Assembly: GCF_036826855.1 (NCBI RefSeq)
Contig: NZ_CP104578.1
Span: 620,001-684,000, forward strand
Direction: 5' to 3'
Source: Streptomyces sp. SJL17-4
GTDB taxonomy: Bacteria > Actinomycetota > Actinomycetes > Streptomycetales > Streptomycetaceae
DNA length: 64,000 bases
A program made the translations under genes and the position numbers. A model generated the notes under the pieces. It saw nothing but the letters and a program-made list of their open reading frames with translations. It was not told where the DNA came from and made no database searches. Below are positions 44,933 to 53,868 of the stretch, piece by piece; the stretch's first letter is position 1, and every line of letters starts with the position of its first letter.

Positions 44933-44994
44933 AGGGTGCGATCGGCAGCTGCCGCTCGCGCTCAGGGTGCGATCGGCAGCTGCCGCTTGTGCTC
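44933..44994. repeat. 31-bp tandem duplication at the nadE 3' end
   Basis: AGGGTGCGATCGGCAGCTGC... repeats at 44933-44963 and 44964-44994 with two mismatches. The inner copy encodes the last codons of NadE (KRQLPIAP) and the outer lies just past its stop. Confidence 0.8.
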
Positions 44995-45792
44995 GGTGAG
45001 CTCGTAGCGGCGCACGATCGTGGCGAAGGCGGCCTCGGCGATCGGCTTCCCCTCCAGGAAGTCGTCGATGTCGTCGTACGTGACACCGAGGGCGTCCTCG
45101 TCGGGCTTGCCCGGGTCGAGGGTCTCCAGGTCGGCCGTGGGGGTCTTCCAGACCAGCTCGGCCGGGGCGCCGAGCTCGGCCGCGACCGCGCGGACGCGCC
45201 GCTTGGTCAGTCCGGTGAGCGGGACGACGTCGGCGGCGCCGTCGCCGAACTTGGTGAAGAAGCCGGAGACGGCCTCGGCGGCGTGGTCGGTGCCGACGAC
45301 GAGCCCGTCGTTGGCTCCGGCGACCGCGTACTGGGCGATCATCCGCTGGCGGGCCTTGATGTTGCCCTGCACGAAGTCCTGGTGGTGGGCGTCACGGAAG
45401 CCGACGCCACCGGCGAGGGCGGCGTCGAGGGCCGCGTCGCTCGCGGCCTTGACGTCCACGGTGAGGACCTCGTCGGCGCGGATGAAGCCGAGGGCGGTCT
45501 GCGCGTCCTTCTCGTCGGCCTGCACGCCGTACGGCAGGCGCATCGCGAAGAAGGTGGCCTCGTGTCCGGCGGCGCGGGCCCGCTCCACGGCGAGCTGGCA
45601 GAGGCGACCGGCCGTGGTGGAGTCGACGCCGCCGCTGATGCCGAGGACGAGGGAGCGCAGACCGGTGGAGGTGAGCCGCTCGGTCAGGAAGGCCACGCGG
45701 CGCTCGATCTCGGCCCGCGGGTCGAACGTCTCGGCCACCTGGAGGTCCCGGGCGATCTGCTGCTGGAGGGCGGTGGACGCCGGGTCGGTCAC
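44962..45792 (-). CDS. nadE: NH3-dependent NAD+ synthetase
   Basis: A 276-aa enzyme that amidates deamido-NAD+ with ammonia and ATP, the last step of NAD synthesis. N-type ATP pyrophosphatase P-loop SGGVDS at 53-58; [10 protein letters not shown] and VGTDHAAEA in the active site; KTPTADLE near 230. Length is normal for the glutaminase-free form. GTG after GAGGAG. The C-terminal codons lie in a short tandem duplication that leaves the enzyme end intact. Confidence 0.93.
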   Translation of the reverse strand: MTDPASTALQQQIARDLQVAETFDPRAEIERRVAFLTERLTSTGLRSLVLGISGGVDSTTAGRLCQLAVERARAAGHEATFFAMRLPYGVQADEKDAQTALGFIRADEVLTVDVKAASDAALDAALAGGVGFRDAHHQDFVQGNIKARQRMIAQYAVAGANDGLVVGTDHAAEAVSGFFTKFGDGAADVVPLTGLTKRRVRAVAAELGAPAELVWKTPTADLETLDPGKPDEDALGVTYDDIDDFLEGKPIAEAAFATIVRRYELTEHKRQLPIAP

Positions 45793-45885
45793 GGAGGTCT
45801 CCTCGTCAGGTTCAGGGGCTGCGGAAGTCGACTCTACGCAACCGGGGGCGGGGCGCGCCGCGCTGCCCCCGGCCCCCACCAGCGG

Positions 45886-46005
45886 CGGGACGGTCCACGG
45901 CGCGGCGGCCAGGGCTCGACGGTCCACGACGCGGCGGTCCACGGCGCGGCGGTCCAGGGCTCGACGGTCCACGGCTCGACGGTCCACGGCTCGACGGTTT
46001 CCGCC
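45886..46005. repeat. 15-bp tandem repeat array
   Basis: About eight copies of CGACGGTCCACGGCT and variants (CGGCGGTCCACGGCG); the clearest units are 45916, 45931, 45946, 45961, 45976 and 45991. It fills the gap between nadE and the molybdoenzyme gene and ends close to the latter's stop. Confidence 0.8.
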
Positions 46006-46009
46006 GCCT

Positions 46010-47146
46010 TCAGGCCCCGGTCGCGTCCGGGGTGCAGAGGACCTCGACCCGCTGGACGAGGTTGTTGGCGAATCCGCCGCGGTTCCAGGGCTCGACGACC
46101 GGCTGGACGTTGCCCTCGGCATCGGTGGCCCGCACGGTCAGATGGCGCAGGCCCGGGGTCGCCGTCCAGACGGTGCGCCAGGCGGACCAGGCCCAGGGAT
46201 GCCCGGCATCCCGTACGAGCTCCGCCTCGGTCCAGACCGCCCCGCCGTCCTCGCTGACCTCGACGCGGGTGACCGGGCCGTGGCCCGACCAGGCGCGGCC
46301 GGTGAGCGGAACGGGGCCGGGGCGGACCACCCGGGTCCTGGACATGAAGTCGGGGAATCCGGGCGGCACCATCAGGGCCCTGGGCGCGATGAGGGTGACG
46401 GGCGCCCCCGGGTCCTCGGGCTCCTGCCGTACGCGATAGGCCACGGCCTGCTGGAAGCCGGTGTACGGGGTGTCGGTGAGCGTGATGTCGTGGAGCCACT
46501 TCACATGGGCCATGCCGTACCAGCCGGGGACGACGAGCCGGAGCGGGCTGCCGTGCTGCGGGGGCAGCGGCGCCCCGTTCATGGCGTACGCGACGAGGAC
46601 GTCCCGGGCCGGGTCGGCGGCGGTCGTGAGGGGGAGGCTCCGGCGGTAGTCCTGCTCGACGCCCCGCTCGACCCCGTGGTCGGCGCCGGTGAACACCGCC
46701 TCGACGGCGTCCTCCGCGATTCCCGCCTCCGCGAGGAGCGCGGCGAGGGGGACGCCGGTCCAGTCGGCGGTTCCGACGGCCTCGACGAGCCAGGGCTGGC
46801 TGACCGGCCGGGGCGAGAGCCGGGCGCGGCCGTTCCCGGCGCACTCCAGGGTGACCCGGCGGGTGACGGAGGGCCGGGCGCGGAGCGTGTCCAGGTCGAG
46901 GGCGAGGGGCCGCAGCACGCGGCCGCCGACGGTGAGCCGCCAGCCGTCGGCGCCGGTGTCGGGGATGTCGTAGTGGACCAGGACGTAGTGCAGCCCGGGC
47001 GGTGTGACGTCGTACCGCAGTGCTTCCAGGGGCAGTCCGTGATTGCGGGCGGCGAGGGCCAGCTCCTGCATGGAGACGCCCTCGTCCGGCCCGGCCACGC
47101 GTCCCGGTGTGCTGATGTCACTCAGACCACTCAGGGATCCGTCCAT
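46010..47146 (-). CDS. Sulfite-oxidase-fold molybdopterin oxidoreductase, soluble
   Basis: A 378-aa molybdoenzyme of the sulfite oxidase family. The Mo-ligand cysteine lies in TLECAGNGR; other cofactor contacts are around [21 protein letters not shown]. The C-terminal half is the Mo-co dimerisation domain ([19 protein letters not shown]). No signal peptide or membrane segment seen. The ribosome site is weak, so the exact start is uncertain. The substrate could be sulfite or another oxyanion. Confidence 0.88.
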   Translation of the reverse strand: MDGSLSGLSDISTPGRVAGPDEGVSMQELALAARNHGLPLEALRYDVTPPGLHYVLVHYDIPDTGADGWRLTVGGRVLRPLALDLDTLRARPSVTRRVTLECAGNGRARLSPRPVSQPWLVEAVGTADWTGVPLAALLAEAGIAEDAVEAVFTGADHGVERGVEQDYRRSLPLTTAADPARDVLVAYAMNGAPLPPQHGSPLRLVVPGWYGMAHVKWLHDITLTDTPYTGFQQAVAYRVRQEPEDPGAPVTLIAPRALMVPPGFPDFMSRTRVVRPGPVPLTGRAWSGHGPVTRVEVSEDGGAVWTEAELVRDAGHPWAWSAWRTVWTATPGLRHLTVRATDAEGNVQPVVEPWNRGGFANNLVQRVEVLCTPDATGA

Positions 47147-47234
47147 GCCCACATGGTGCGCCCGCGGCCCGGCGCCCGGCACCTTGGGCCCGCCGCCCGG
47201 CACCTTCACACGGACCGGCCCCCGGCGCGCCGCC

Positions 47235-49385
47235 TCAGGTTTGCCGGGGGTCTCCCAGGGCCCGGTCCAGGCCGTCCTGGGGAAGGCCGGTGAGGGCTCG
47301 TACGAAGATCTCCTCGTAGGCCGGTTCACCGATCGTGGCGCGGGCGGTGTCCGTGTACTTCTCGTGGAGCGCCCGCAGGCCGGGCAGGCCGCGTCGGGGC
47401 TGGCCGGTGGAACGCCAGTACGCCTCTCCCGTGCCCGAGACGTCGGCCGCCCGCGCGCCGTCGCCGGCCGCCGCGAGAGCGGTGGCGAGGACGTCGAGCC
47501 CGAGGGCCACCCCCAGGCTCGCGCCGAGTCCTCGCGTGCCCGCGAGCATCGCGCGCGCGTGTCCGGCCGCGCTCGCCGGGTCGCCCTCCAGGAGACCCGT
47601 GAGGGCGAGCTGGTACTCCAGGGCCGTCCGGGTCCAGTGCTCGTCCAGCTCCTCGCACAGGTCCCGCAGGGCCAGCGCCCGGTCACGGGCCTCACCGAGC
47701 CGGCCGAGGCCCGTCAGGGCGAAGACGCCCACGAGGTGGCAGCGGAGCCGGGCGGCGGAGTCGGCGGCGCCGCCCTGCGCGGCGTCGAGCACATGGCCCA
47801 CGACGACGTGCGCGGCCATCGGCCGGCCGGTGGTCAGGGCGAGGAGTCCGGCGAGGGCGGCGGCGTCGAGGGTCAGGTCACCGGGGCGGCCGTGGTCGGC
47901 CGTGCGCCCGGCCCCGTCGGCGTCCCCGGCGTTCCCCGCGTCCCCGGCGTCTTCCGCGTACTCCGTGCCCTCGGTGTACTCCGTGTACCGGGCCTCCCGG
48001 GCACAGCGCTCGCTCACCTCCTGCGCGGGGCCGAACTCCCCCTGGAGTACGAGGGTGACACCGAGCGCCCATAACGCGCGGGCCCGGCTGCGGCCGCGTG
48101 CCCCGCTCAGGAGCAGGGCCTGTTCGAGGCCGTCGCGGGCCTCGCGGAGACGGCCCCGGCAGGACCAGGCGAAGGCGACCGAACCGATGAGGTCGAGGGC
48201 GGCGTCGGGGTCGGTCCGCAGCAGCCGGTCGAACGCGGTGCGCAGGTCCGTGTGGTGGGCGTCGACGGTCCGGTACCAGCGCAGCTGGCGCGCACCGTGC
48301 CATTCCGTCTCCCCCCGGCGCGCGAGCCCCCGGAAGTGCGCGGCGTGCCGGTCGGCGACCGTCCCGGTCTCGCCGGTGCGGTCCAGCCAGGTCGCCCCGT
48401 AGGCGCGGATCGTGTCGAGCATCCGCAGTCGGCCGCCCGCGTCCGGCGGGCGGACCACGGAGGCGCGGACGAGCCCGTCGAGGGCTCCCGGCAGCGTCGC
48501 CCGGTTCAGCGGGCCGCCGATGCACACGGCGGTCGCCGAGGCCAGGTCGAAGGGGCCGCGGAAGACGGAGAGCCGGGCCCAGAGGAGGCGTTCGAGCGGG
48601 GCGCTCAGCTCATGGCTCCAGCCGATGGCGGCCCGCAGGGTCTGATGGCGGCTCGGCCAGACCCGCTCGGTGTGCGCGAGGAGGTCGAAGCGGGCGGAGG
48701 GTGGGGTGTCGAAGCGGGTGCCGAGCTGGTCCCGGACGGCTTCGGCGCCCTGGAGGCGGATCTGGGCGGCGGCCAGCTCCAGGGCGAGCGGGATGCCTTC
48801 GAGCCGTACGCAGATCTCGCCGGCCGGGCCCGCGGCGGTGAACTCCTCACCCGCGGCCCGGCGGAGCAGCTCCAGGGCGTCGCCCCCGGCGGGCGGCAGC
48901 GGGTCGAGGGCGACGACCCGCTCCCCCGCGACGCCGAGGGGACGCCGGCCGGTGGCGAGGACGGTGAGTCCCGGGGCGGCGGCGAGCAGTTCGGTGACGA
49001 GCCGTGCGCAGGGTTCGGCGAGGTGCTCGCAGGAGTCGAGGACGAGCAGCAGCCGTTCCTCGGCGAGCCGGCGGCAGAGTCCGGTGGCCGCCATGCCGGG
49101 GGTGTGGTCGGAGAGGTCGACGGAGTCGGCGACGAGCGCGACGAGGAGCCGGTCGCCGTCGAGCGGCGTGAGGTCGGTCCACCAGGCACCGTCGGGGTAC
49201 AGCTCGGCGGCACGGTGCGCGGCGCGCAGCGCGAGCCGGGTCTTCCCGACTCCCCCGACGCCGGTCACGGTGACGAGGCGGTGCTCCGCCAACGCGGCGG
49301 ACACGCGCTCCAGTTCCGTGCGGCGTCCCACGAAACCGGGGTTCTCGTCCGGCAGATGTCCACGCACGGGAGCAGTCTCCCTCAT
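47235..49385 (-). CDS. STAND ATPase (NB-ARC) with TPR region, no DNA-binding domain
   Basis: A 716-aa signal-transduction ATPase. P-loop GVGGVGKTRLALRA near residue 45, Walker B LLLVLDSCEHL, then AATGRRPLGV-like sensor region, a winged-helix-like linker and helical TPR-like repeats from about 360 to the end. AfsR/LuxR-type relatives carry an HTH at one end; none is seen here. A low-complexity EYTEGTEYAEDAGDAGNAGDADG segment near residue 470 comes from 9-bp repeats. It may act through protein partners. A six-copy repeat array lies just upstream. Confidence 0.87.
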   Translation of the reverse strand: MRETAPVRGHLPDENPGFVGRRTELERVSAALAEHRLVTVTGVGGVGKTRLALRAAHRAAELYPDGAWWTDLTPLDGDRLLVALVADSVDLSDHTPGMAATGLCRRLAEERLLLVLDSCEHLAEPCARLVTELLAAAPGLTVLATGRRPLGVAGERVVALDPLPPAGGDALELLRRAAGEEFTAAGPAGEICVRLEGIPLALELAAAQIRLQGAEAVRDQLGTRFDTPPSARFDLLAHTERVWPSRHQTLRAAIGWSHELSAPLERLLWARLSVFRGPFDLASATAVCIGGPLNRATLPGALDGLVRASVVRPPDAGGRLRMLDTIRAYGATWLDRTGETGTVADRHAAHFRGLARRGETEWHGARQLRWYRTVDAHHTDLRTAFDRLLRTDPDAALDLIGSVAFAWSCRGRLREARDGLEQALLLSGARGRSRARALWALGVTLVLQGEFGPAQEVSERCAREARYTEYTEGTEYAEDAGDAGNAGDADGAGRTADHGRPGDLTLDAAALAGLLALTTGRPMAAHVVVGHVLDAAQGGAADSAARLRCHLVGVFALTGLGRLGEARDRALALRDLCEELDEHWTRTALEYQLALTGLLEGDPASAAGHARAMLAGTRGLGASLGVALGLDVLATALAAAGDGARAADVSGTGEAYWRSTGQPRRGLPGLRALHEKYTDTARATIGEPAYEEIFVRALTGLPQDGLDRALGDPRQT

Positions 49386-49452
49386 GAGAGCGACGAACGG
49401 GCGGTCGGCACCGGTTCGTTACGCTGCCCGGACCGGAGCGGCGACCCCCTCC

Positions 49453-49578
49453 CGACCGTCACGATGCCGCACCCCGACCGTCACGGCTACCCCCTTCGAC
49501 GGTCACGGCTACGCCCCTCGACCGTCACGGCTCCCCCAGGTCGACCGTCACGGCTCCCTCACGTCGACCGTCACGGCT
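49453..49578. repeat. Six direct repeats phased at 22-23 bp upstream of STAND gene
   Basis: CGACCGTCACGGCT-like units start at 49453, 49475, 49497, 49519, 49542 and 49565, i.e. about two helical turns apart, with T/C-rich spacers. They sit 68-190 bp upstream of the STAND start. Direct repeats spaced at multiples of 11 bp are the binding layout of SARP-type activators, so a regulatory array is plausible. Confidence 0.8.
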
Positions 49579-49599
49579 CCCTCGCTTCGGGCCTGACGG

Positions 49600-51195
49600 C
49601 TACCCCTCTTGGACGGTCACGACCACCGAGTGCCATCCCTGCGCCCCGTCGGGCATCGTGCCGGTGCGCTCTTCGGGCTGTGTGGCGCCGGTGCCGTCGG
49701 TGGCGCGGGTGGTGAGGGTGTGCCGGCCCGGGGCCGCCCGCCACGGGGACTGCCACTGCCTCCAGGTGTCGCTGCTGTCCTCGGCGGCGAGTTCGGCGTC
49801 CTGCCAGGGGCCGTCGTCGATGCGCACCTCGACCCGGCGGATGCCCCGGTGCTGGGCCCAGGCGACCCCGGCGATCATCACGGTGCCCGCTGCGGGGCGG
49901 GCGGAGGAGCGGGGGGTGTCGATGCGCGACTGGGTCTTGACGGGGGCCTGGGCGGCCCAGCCGCGCGGGACCCAGTAGGCGTCGTAGGCGGCGAAGGTGG
50001 TGAGTTCGATCGACTCGATCCACTTGCAGGCGGAGACGTACCCGTAGAGGCCGGGGACGAGCATGCGGACGGGGAAGCCGTGGGTGAAGGGCAGGGGTTC
50101 GCCGTTCATGCCGAAGGCGAGCAGCGCGTCGCGGCCGTCCATGACCTGCTCGACAGGGGTGCCGATGGTCATGCCGTCGACGGAGCGCGCGACGAGCTGG
50201 TCGGCGGGTCCGCCTGCGGAGGGCGGCCGGACGCCCGTCTCGCGCAGGAGGTCGGCGAGGGACACGCCGAGCCAGCGGGCGTTGCCGACGTACGGGCCGC
50301 CGACCTCGTTGGAGACGCAGGCGAGGGTGATGTCCCGCTCCACGATCCGCCGGGTCATGAGCTCCCGCAGGGTGACGGTGAGCTCCTCGCGGACGCCCAT
50401 GCCGTGGACGCGCAGCCGCCAGCGGTCGGCGTTGACCCGGGGGACGACGAGCGCGGTGTCGACGCGGTAGAAGTCGCGGTTCGGGGTGACGAAGGGGCTG
50501 ATGCCGGGGACCCGGAGCTGGGCTCCGGCGGGTACGGGCGGCGCGGGGGACGCGGGCCGGGGCAGGCGCAGGGCCGCGCGGGACGCGGCGGCGTTCTCCT
50601 CCACGGGGTTGCCGGCCGCCCTGCCGAGGGCGGCGGCGCCGGTCGCGGCGAGGCCGGCGGAGGCGGCGACGACGAGGAACGTCCGGCGGTCGGCGCGAGC
50701 GGCCGCCGATCCCGTACCGGCGCTCCGTGCGAGGAGGCCGGTCAGGGCGTACAGCAGGGTTGCGCCGACGGCGGCGCCCGCCAGTGAGGGCACGGCGTCG
50801 AGCGCGGAGTCCGAGTCGGGGCGGGTGACGGCGGCCAGGGCGCCGAGGAGGCCGAACGCGCCGACCGCCGCCGAGCCCAGCAGCCGGTGGCGCAGGGCGA
50901 GGAGCCCGATCCCCGCGGCGAGGACCCCGAGGATGACCAGGATGCCGAGCTGGAGAACGGCCTTGTCGCTCTCGCCGAACTCCCGGATCGCCCATTCCTT
51001 GACGGCCGTCGGCGTCTGGTCGACGACGGCGCCGCCGACGGCGGTCACGGGACTCGCCTCGGGCCGTGCCCAGTAGGCGGCGAGGTCCGCGACGGCGAGG
51101 GAGACGTATCCGGCGAGCAGCCCGCCCACGGCGGCCAGGAGTCGGTCCGTGCGGGTCGGCCCGCGTGGGGGCTCGGAGAGGGTCATGCTCCTCAT
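49600..51195 (-). CDS. Membrane-anchored sulfite-oxidase-fold molybdenum oxidoreductase
   Basis: A 531-aa protein: about four to five N-terminal transmembrane helices (to about residue 190), a twin-Arg-like DRRTFLVVAASAG segment, then a periplasmic/extracellular sulfite-oxidase domain with the Mo-ligand Cys in TLACVSNEVGG and HGFPVRMLVPGLYGY. The C-terminal immunoglobulin-like domain is complete. It follows the ECF sigma gene by 67 bp and may depend on it. ATG at 51195 is the best of three nearby candidates. Confidence 0.87.
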   Translation of the reverse strand: MRSMTLSEPPRGPTRTDRLLAAVGGLLAGYVSLAVADLAAYWARPEASPVTAVGGAVVDQTPTAVKEWAIREFGESDKAVLQLGILVILGVLAAGIGLLALRHRLLGSAAVGAFGLLGALAAVTRPDSDSALDAVPSLAGAAVGATLLYALTGLLARSAGTGSAAARADRRTFLVVAASAGLAATGAAALGRAAGNPVEENAAASRAALRLPRPASPAPPVPAGAQLRVPGISPFVTPNRDFYRVDTALVVPRVNADRWRLRVHGMGVREELTVTLRELMTRRIVERDITLACVSNEVGGPYVGNARWLGVSLADLLRETGVRPPSAGGPADQLVARSVDGMTIGTPVEQVMDGRDALLAFGMNGEPLPFTHGFPVRMLVPGLYGYVSACKWIESIELTTFAAYDAYWVPRGWAAQAPVKTQSRIDTPRSSARPAAGTVMIAGVAWAQHRGIRRVEVRIDDGPWQDAELAAEDSSDTWRQWQSPWRAAPGRHTLTTRATDGTGATQPEERTGTMPDGAQGWHSVVVTVQEG

Positions 51196-51262
51196 TCGGC
51201 ATCGTCGGCGCTTCGGTTGGGTCGATTCACCGGGAAGGGTGACGCCGGTGGTGTCCCGACGC

Positions 51263-51877
51263 CTACCCCCTGGCCGTCTCATGGCCGCCCGACGTCCGGC
51301 TCAGCGAACGGCGCATCCGGTCGAGACCGCGCCGCGCGTGACTCTTCACGGTGCCGAGCGGCATTCCGGTGCGCTCGGCGATCTGGACCTGTGTGAGGTC
51401 TCCGTAGAAGGCCATGGCGAGTACCTCGCGTTGTGCGGCGGGAAGTTTGGCGAGTTCGCCGGTGACGACGATCCGGTCGAGGACCGTGTCGTGGTCCGGG
51501 GCGGACGCACCGGAGACGGGCAGTCGCGCCCCGGCGGCGGCCACCAGCTCCCGGCGGCGGGTGCGGGCGGAGAGGGTGTCGGCGACCTTCCGCCGGGTGA
51601 TGCCGACGAGCCAGCCGGGGAACGGCCCGCGCTCCGGCCGGTAGCCGGACCGGCCTCGCCAGGCCGCGAGAAAGACCTGCTGGCCCACGTCCTCGGCCTC
51701 CCTGACGTCCCCGAGGCTGCGAGCGGCCAAGGTGTGCACGAGTCCGTGCCACCGGGCGTACGCGGCGGCCAGACAGCGCTCGTCGCCCCGCACGAACCCC
51801 TCGGCGAGCTCGCGGTCGGACGGGGCCGGCGCGCCGCTCGGGAGCGACGGCCCGGCGACGGCACCCGGTACGGTCAT
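51263..51877 (-). CDS. ECF-type RNA polymerase sigma factor (LitS-like by context)
   Basis: A 204-aa group IV sigma factor. Region 2 (about 25-95: REAEDVGQQVFLAAWR) and region 4 (about 130-195: LPAAQREVLAMAFYGDLTQVQIAERTGMPLGTVKSHARRGL). AGGAGG precedes the ATG. Divergent from a MerR-cobalamin regulator, with a photolyase gene nearby; this matches the LitR/LitS light-response layout of S. coelicolor, but sequence alone does not prove it is LitS. No anti-sigma gene is adjacent. Confidence 0.88.
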   Translation of the reverse strand: MTVPGAVAGPSLPSGAPAPSDRELAEGFVRGDERCLAAAYARWHGLVHTLAARSLGDVREAEDVGQQVFLAAWRGRSGYRPERGPFPGWLVGITRRKVADTLSARTRRRELVAAAGARLPVSGASAPDHDTVLDRIVVTGELAKLPAAQREVLAMAFYGDLTQVQIAERTGMPLGTVKSHARRGLDRMRRSLSRTSGGHETARG

Positions 51878-52007
51878 GGCGACGTGCCTCCTCTGGCCGG
51901 GACCGGTGAGGACCGGTCGAGTGCGGGCCCTCGCGGGCCCCCACAAGGCTCCGTCCCGGCACGGCGACCGCGCCATTCGCAACGGTCGTGCGTCGTATCG
52001 TGGCTTC

Positions 52008-52430
52008 ATGACCGAACCCTCGCCGGGTCTCACCAGCGGCGCGGTCGCGCGCCGCCTGGGAGTCGCGCCCACCACCCTGCGCTCCTGGGACCGGCGCTAC
52101 GGCATCGGCCCCGCCGCCCATGAGAGCGGCCGGCACCGGCGATGGAGCCCGGCCGACATCGCGGTCCTCCAGGAGATGTGCCGGCTGACGGCGTCCGGAA
52201 TCCCTCCGGCGGAGGCGGCCAGGAGCGCCCGGGCCGGAGCCGTACCGGTCGCGCCCGTCACGGCCGACCCGGCCCCGGCCCGGGAAGCCCGCCCCGCCCT
52301 CGGCGACGTACGACGGGAGCTGCGGGGCCTGGGCCGCGCCGCCGTCAGACTCGACTCCGGGGCCATGGACGAGCTGCTGGAGTCCGCGATCGCGCGGCAC
52401 GGTCTGGTCACCGCGTGGGAGGAGGTACTA
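52008..52430 (+). pseudogene. litR: MerR/cobalamin regulator (LitR/CarH-like), 5' part cut by IS
   Basis: Residues 1-141 of a MerR-family light-responsive regulator: HTH GAVARRLGVAPTTLRSWDRRYGI, wing HRRWSPADIAVLQEM, then the start of a helical bundle. After codon CTA (52428) the reading frame enters the IS and stops at 52481. The 3' part resumes at 53320. Joining at the CTAG duplication restores one continuous frame, so disruption looks recent. litR assignment rests on domains and neighbours. Confidence 0.82.
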
Positions 52431-52431
52431 G
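52428..52431. repeat. Target site duplication, left copy (CTAG)
   Basis: CTAG flanks the element at both ends, as is usual for IS5-family insertions. Confidence 0.85.
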
Positions 52432-52446
52432 GGGGTGTCCGGAAAG

Positions 52447-52893
52447 TCATGGGAGCCAGAGGCGGAGGCAGGCAAGGGTGACCATGGCCTGGAAGTGGAC
52501 GGCGCGTTTGTCGTAGCGGGTGGCCAGGGCCCGGTTCTGCTTGAGCCGGCTGAAGCAGCGTTCGACCACGTTGCGCCGCCGGTAGGCGGCCCTGTCCAGG
52601 CGGCAGCGGCTCTCGCCGCGGCGGATGCGCCCGTTGATCTGGTCGATCCGCTCGGGAATCGCCGCCGCGATGCCGCGTCGACGCAGATAGGCGCGGATCC
52701 TGCGGGCCGAGTAGCCCTTGTCCGCCACCACCCGCTCGGGCCGGGTCCGGGGCCTGCCCGGCCCCGGCCGCGCGATACGGATCCGGTCCATGACCGGCTC
52801 GAACTGGGTGCAGTCGTTGACGTTCCCGCCGGTGATCGTGAAGGCGAGGGGGCGGCCCTGGCCATCGCAGGCCAGGTGGATCTTGCTGGTCAA
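52447..52893 (-). CDS. IS5-family transposase, C-terminal half (ORF B)
   Basis: A 148-aa reading frame, expressed as the second half of the transposase. It carries the second acidic residue (VVADKGYSARRIRAYLRRRG) and the catalytic Glu in NVVERCFSRLKQ, typical of IS5. It has no strong start of its own; the fused product of about 275 aa is expected after -1 frameshifting from ORF A. Confidence 0.9.
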   Translation of the reverse strand: MTSKIHLACDGQGRPLAFTITGGNVNDCTQFEPVMDRIRIARPGPGRPRTRPERVVADKGYSARRIRAYLRRRGIAAAIPERIDQINGRIRRGESRCRLDRAAYRRRNVVERCFSRLKQNRALATRYDKRAVHFQAMVTLACLRLWLP

Positions 52894-53279
52894 CCCGCCG
52901 CGCGACCGGCCGAGCGCCTCGCCTTCCCAGGGCCCCCTTTTCGGGCCCCGGCCGCGTGCTGATGCGCCCGGACCGTGGTCGAGTCCACACAGACGATCGT
53001 CCAGTCGACGGCTCCGACGGCGTCGGAGTGCTGCTGCACATGGGCCAGGAGGCGGTCCCAGGTGCCGTCAGCGGACCAGTGCCGGAAGCGTTCGTAGACC
53101 GTCTTCCACGGTCCGTAGCGTTCGGGCAGGTCACGCCAGGCGGCCCCGGTGGACAGCTTCCACAAGATCCCGTTCACCACCTGACGCCGGTCCCGCACCG
53201 GCCGGCCCATTCGGCCCGGCGCCAGCAGCGGAGCGATCAACGACCAGGACTCATCCGTCAGTTCATGCCTACGCACCAC
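52890..53279 (-). CDS. IS5-family transposase, N-terminal half (ORF A)
   Basis: A 129-aa frame starting MVRRHELTDESW with the IS5 N-terminal HTH-like DUF4096-type region (WSLIAPLLAP...GILWKLSTGAAWRDLPERYGPW) and the first catalytic Asp in VCVDSTTVRAHQHAAG. Past the A4G5 slip site it runs into a short out-of-frame tail and stops. Confidence 0.92.
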   Translation of the reverse strand: MVRRHELTDESWSLIAPLLAPGRMGRPVRDRRQVVNGILWKLSTGAAWRDLPERYGPWKTVYERFRHWSADGTWDRLLAHVQQHSDAVGAVDWTIVCVDSTTVRAHQHAAGARKGGPGKARRSAGRAAG

Positions 53280-53316
53280 GAACGGACCAACGATCCGTCG
53301 ACTTTACGGACACGGC

Positions 53317-53320
53317 CTAG
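53317..53320. repeat. Target site duplication, right copy (CTAG)
   Basis: Matches 52428-52431 and marks the resumption of the interrupted regulator gene. Confidence 0.85.
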
Positions 53321-53868
53321 CGCCGGCCCTGCATGCCGTGGGCCGCACGTGGGAGACCTCGGAGGACCGCTACGTCGAAGTGGAGCACCTGTTGTCCTGG
53401 CACGTCTCGACAGCACTGCGCCGGGTCGGCTCGGCGGGCCGTGCCGGAACCCCGGGGGCGGCCACTCCCCCGGTCCTGCTCGCCTGTGTGCCCCACGAGC
53501 AGCACACCCTCCCGCTGGAGGCGCTCGCCGCCGGACTGGCCGAACTCGGCGTCCCCACCCTGATGTTCGGGGCGGCCGTGCCGCCGGAGGCGCTCGACCA
53601 GGCGGTACGCAGGACCGGTCCCGCCGCGGTCACGCTGTGGGCCCAGGCGCGCTCGACGGCGGACCACCCCCTGGCGCGCCACGTCGCCGACACCTCATGG
53701 GGCGTCAGGGGCGCCCGGTCCCGGACGACGGTCCTCCTCGCGGGCCCCGGCTGGGCGGGCAGGACCCCCGGACCGGGAATGCTGCGCCTGGCCGGCCTAC
53801 GGGAGGCCCTGTCCCTGCTGCGCGGTCTCCACATCACGGCACGGACCGGCGACCGCGACACCGTCTAG
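53320..53868 (+). pseudogene. litR: MerR/cobalamin regulator (LitR/CarH-like), 3' part
   Basis: The remaining 182 residues continue the frame broken by the IS. They hold the CarH-type Trp...GluHis region (VGRTWETSEDRYVEVEHLLSW, with ten rather than nine residues between W and EH) and a cobalamin-binding fold with an E-x-H element (PHEQHTLPLEALAAGLAELG), consistent with an adenosylcobalamin photoreceptor. It has no ribosome site of its own, so the fragment is unlikely to be a separate gene. Its stop overlaps the convergent photolyase gene. Confidence 0.8.

Larger units (their letters stand above)
52432..53316 (-). mobile_element. IS5-family insertion sequence, intact (885 bp)
   Basis: Terminal inverted repeats of about 17 bp: left GGGGTGTCCGGAAAGTC, right (complement) GCCGTGTCCGTAAAGTC. 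CTAG duplications flank it. The two ORFs encode the two halves of one DDE transposase joined by a -1 frameshift at AAAAGGGGG (52933-52941), typical of the IS427 group of IS5. No decay is visible. Confidence 0.93.

Noticed and set aside
44300..46005. Tandem arrays considered as CRISPR
   Set aside because: Units are contiguous with no unique spacers and no cas genes are present.
49453..49578. Phased repeats considered as plasmid-type iterons of an origin
   Set aside because: No replication gene, AT-rich unwinding region or parS-like site; the upstream-of-STAND position favours regulation.
53338..53868. A separate cobalamin-binding gene downstream of the IS
   Set aside because: No ribosome site, and the frame continues exactly from the MerR part when the IS is removed.
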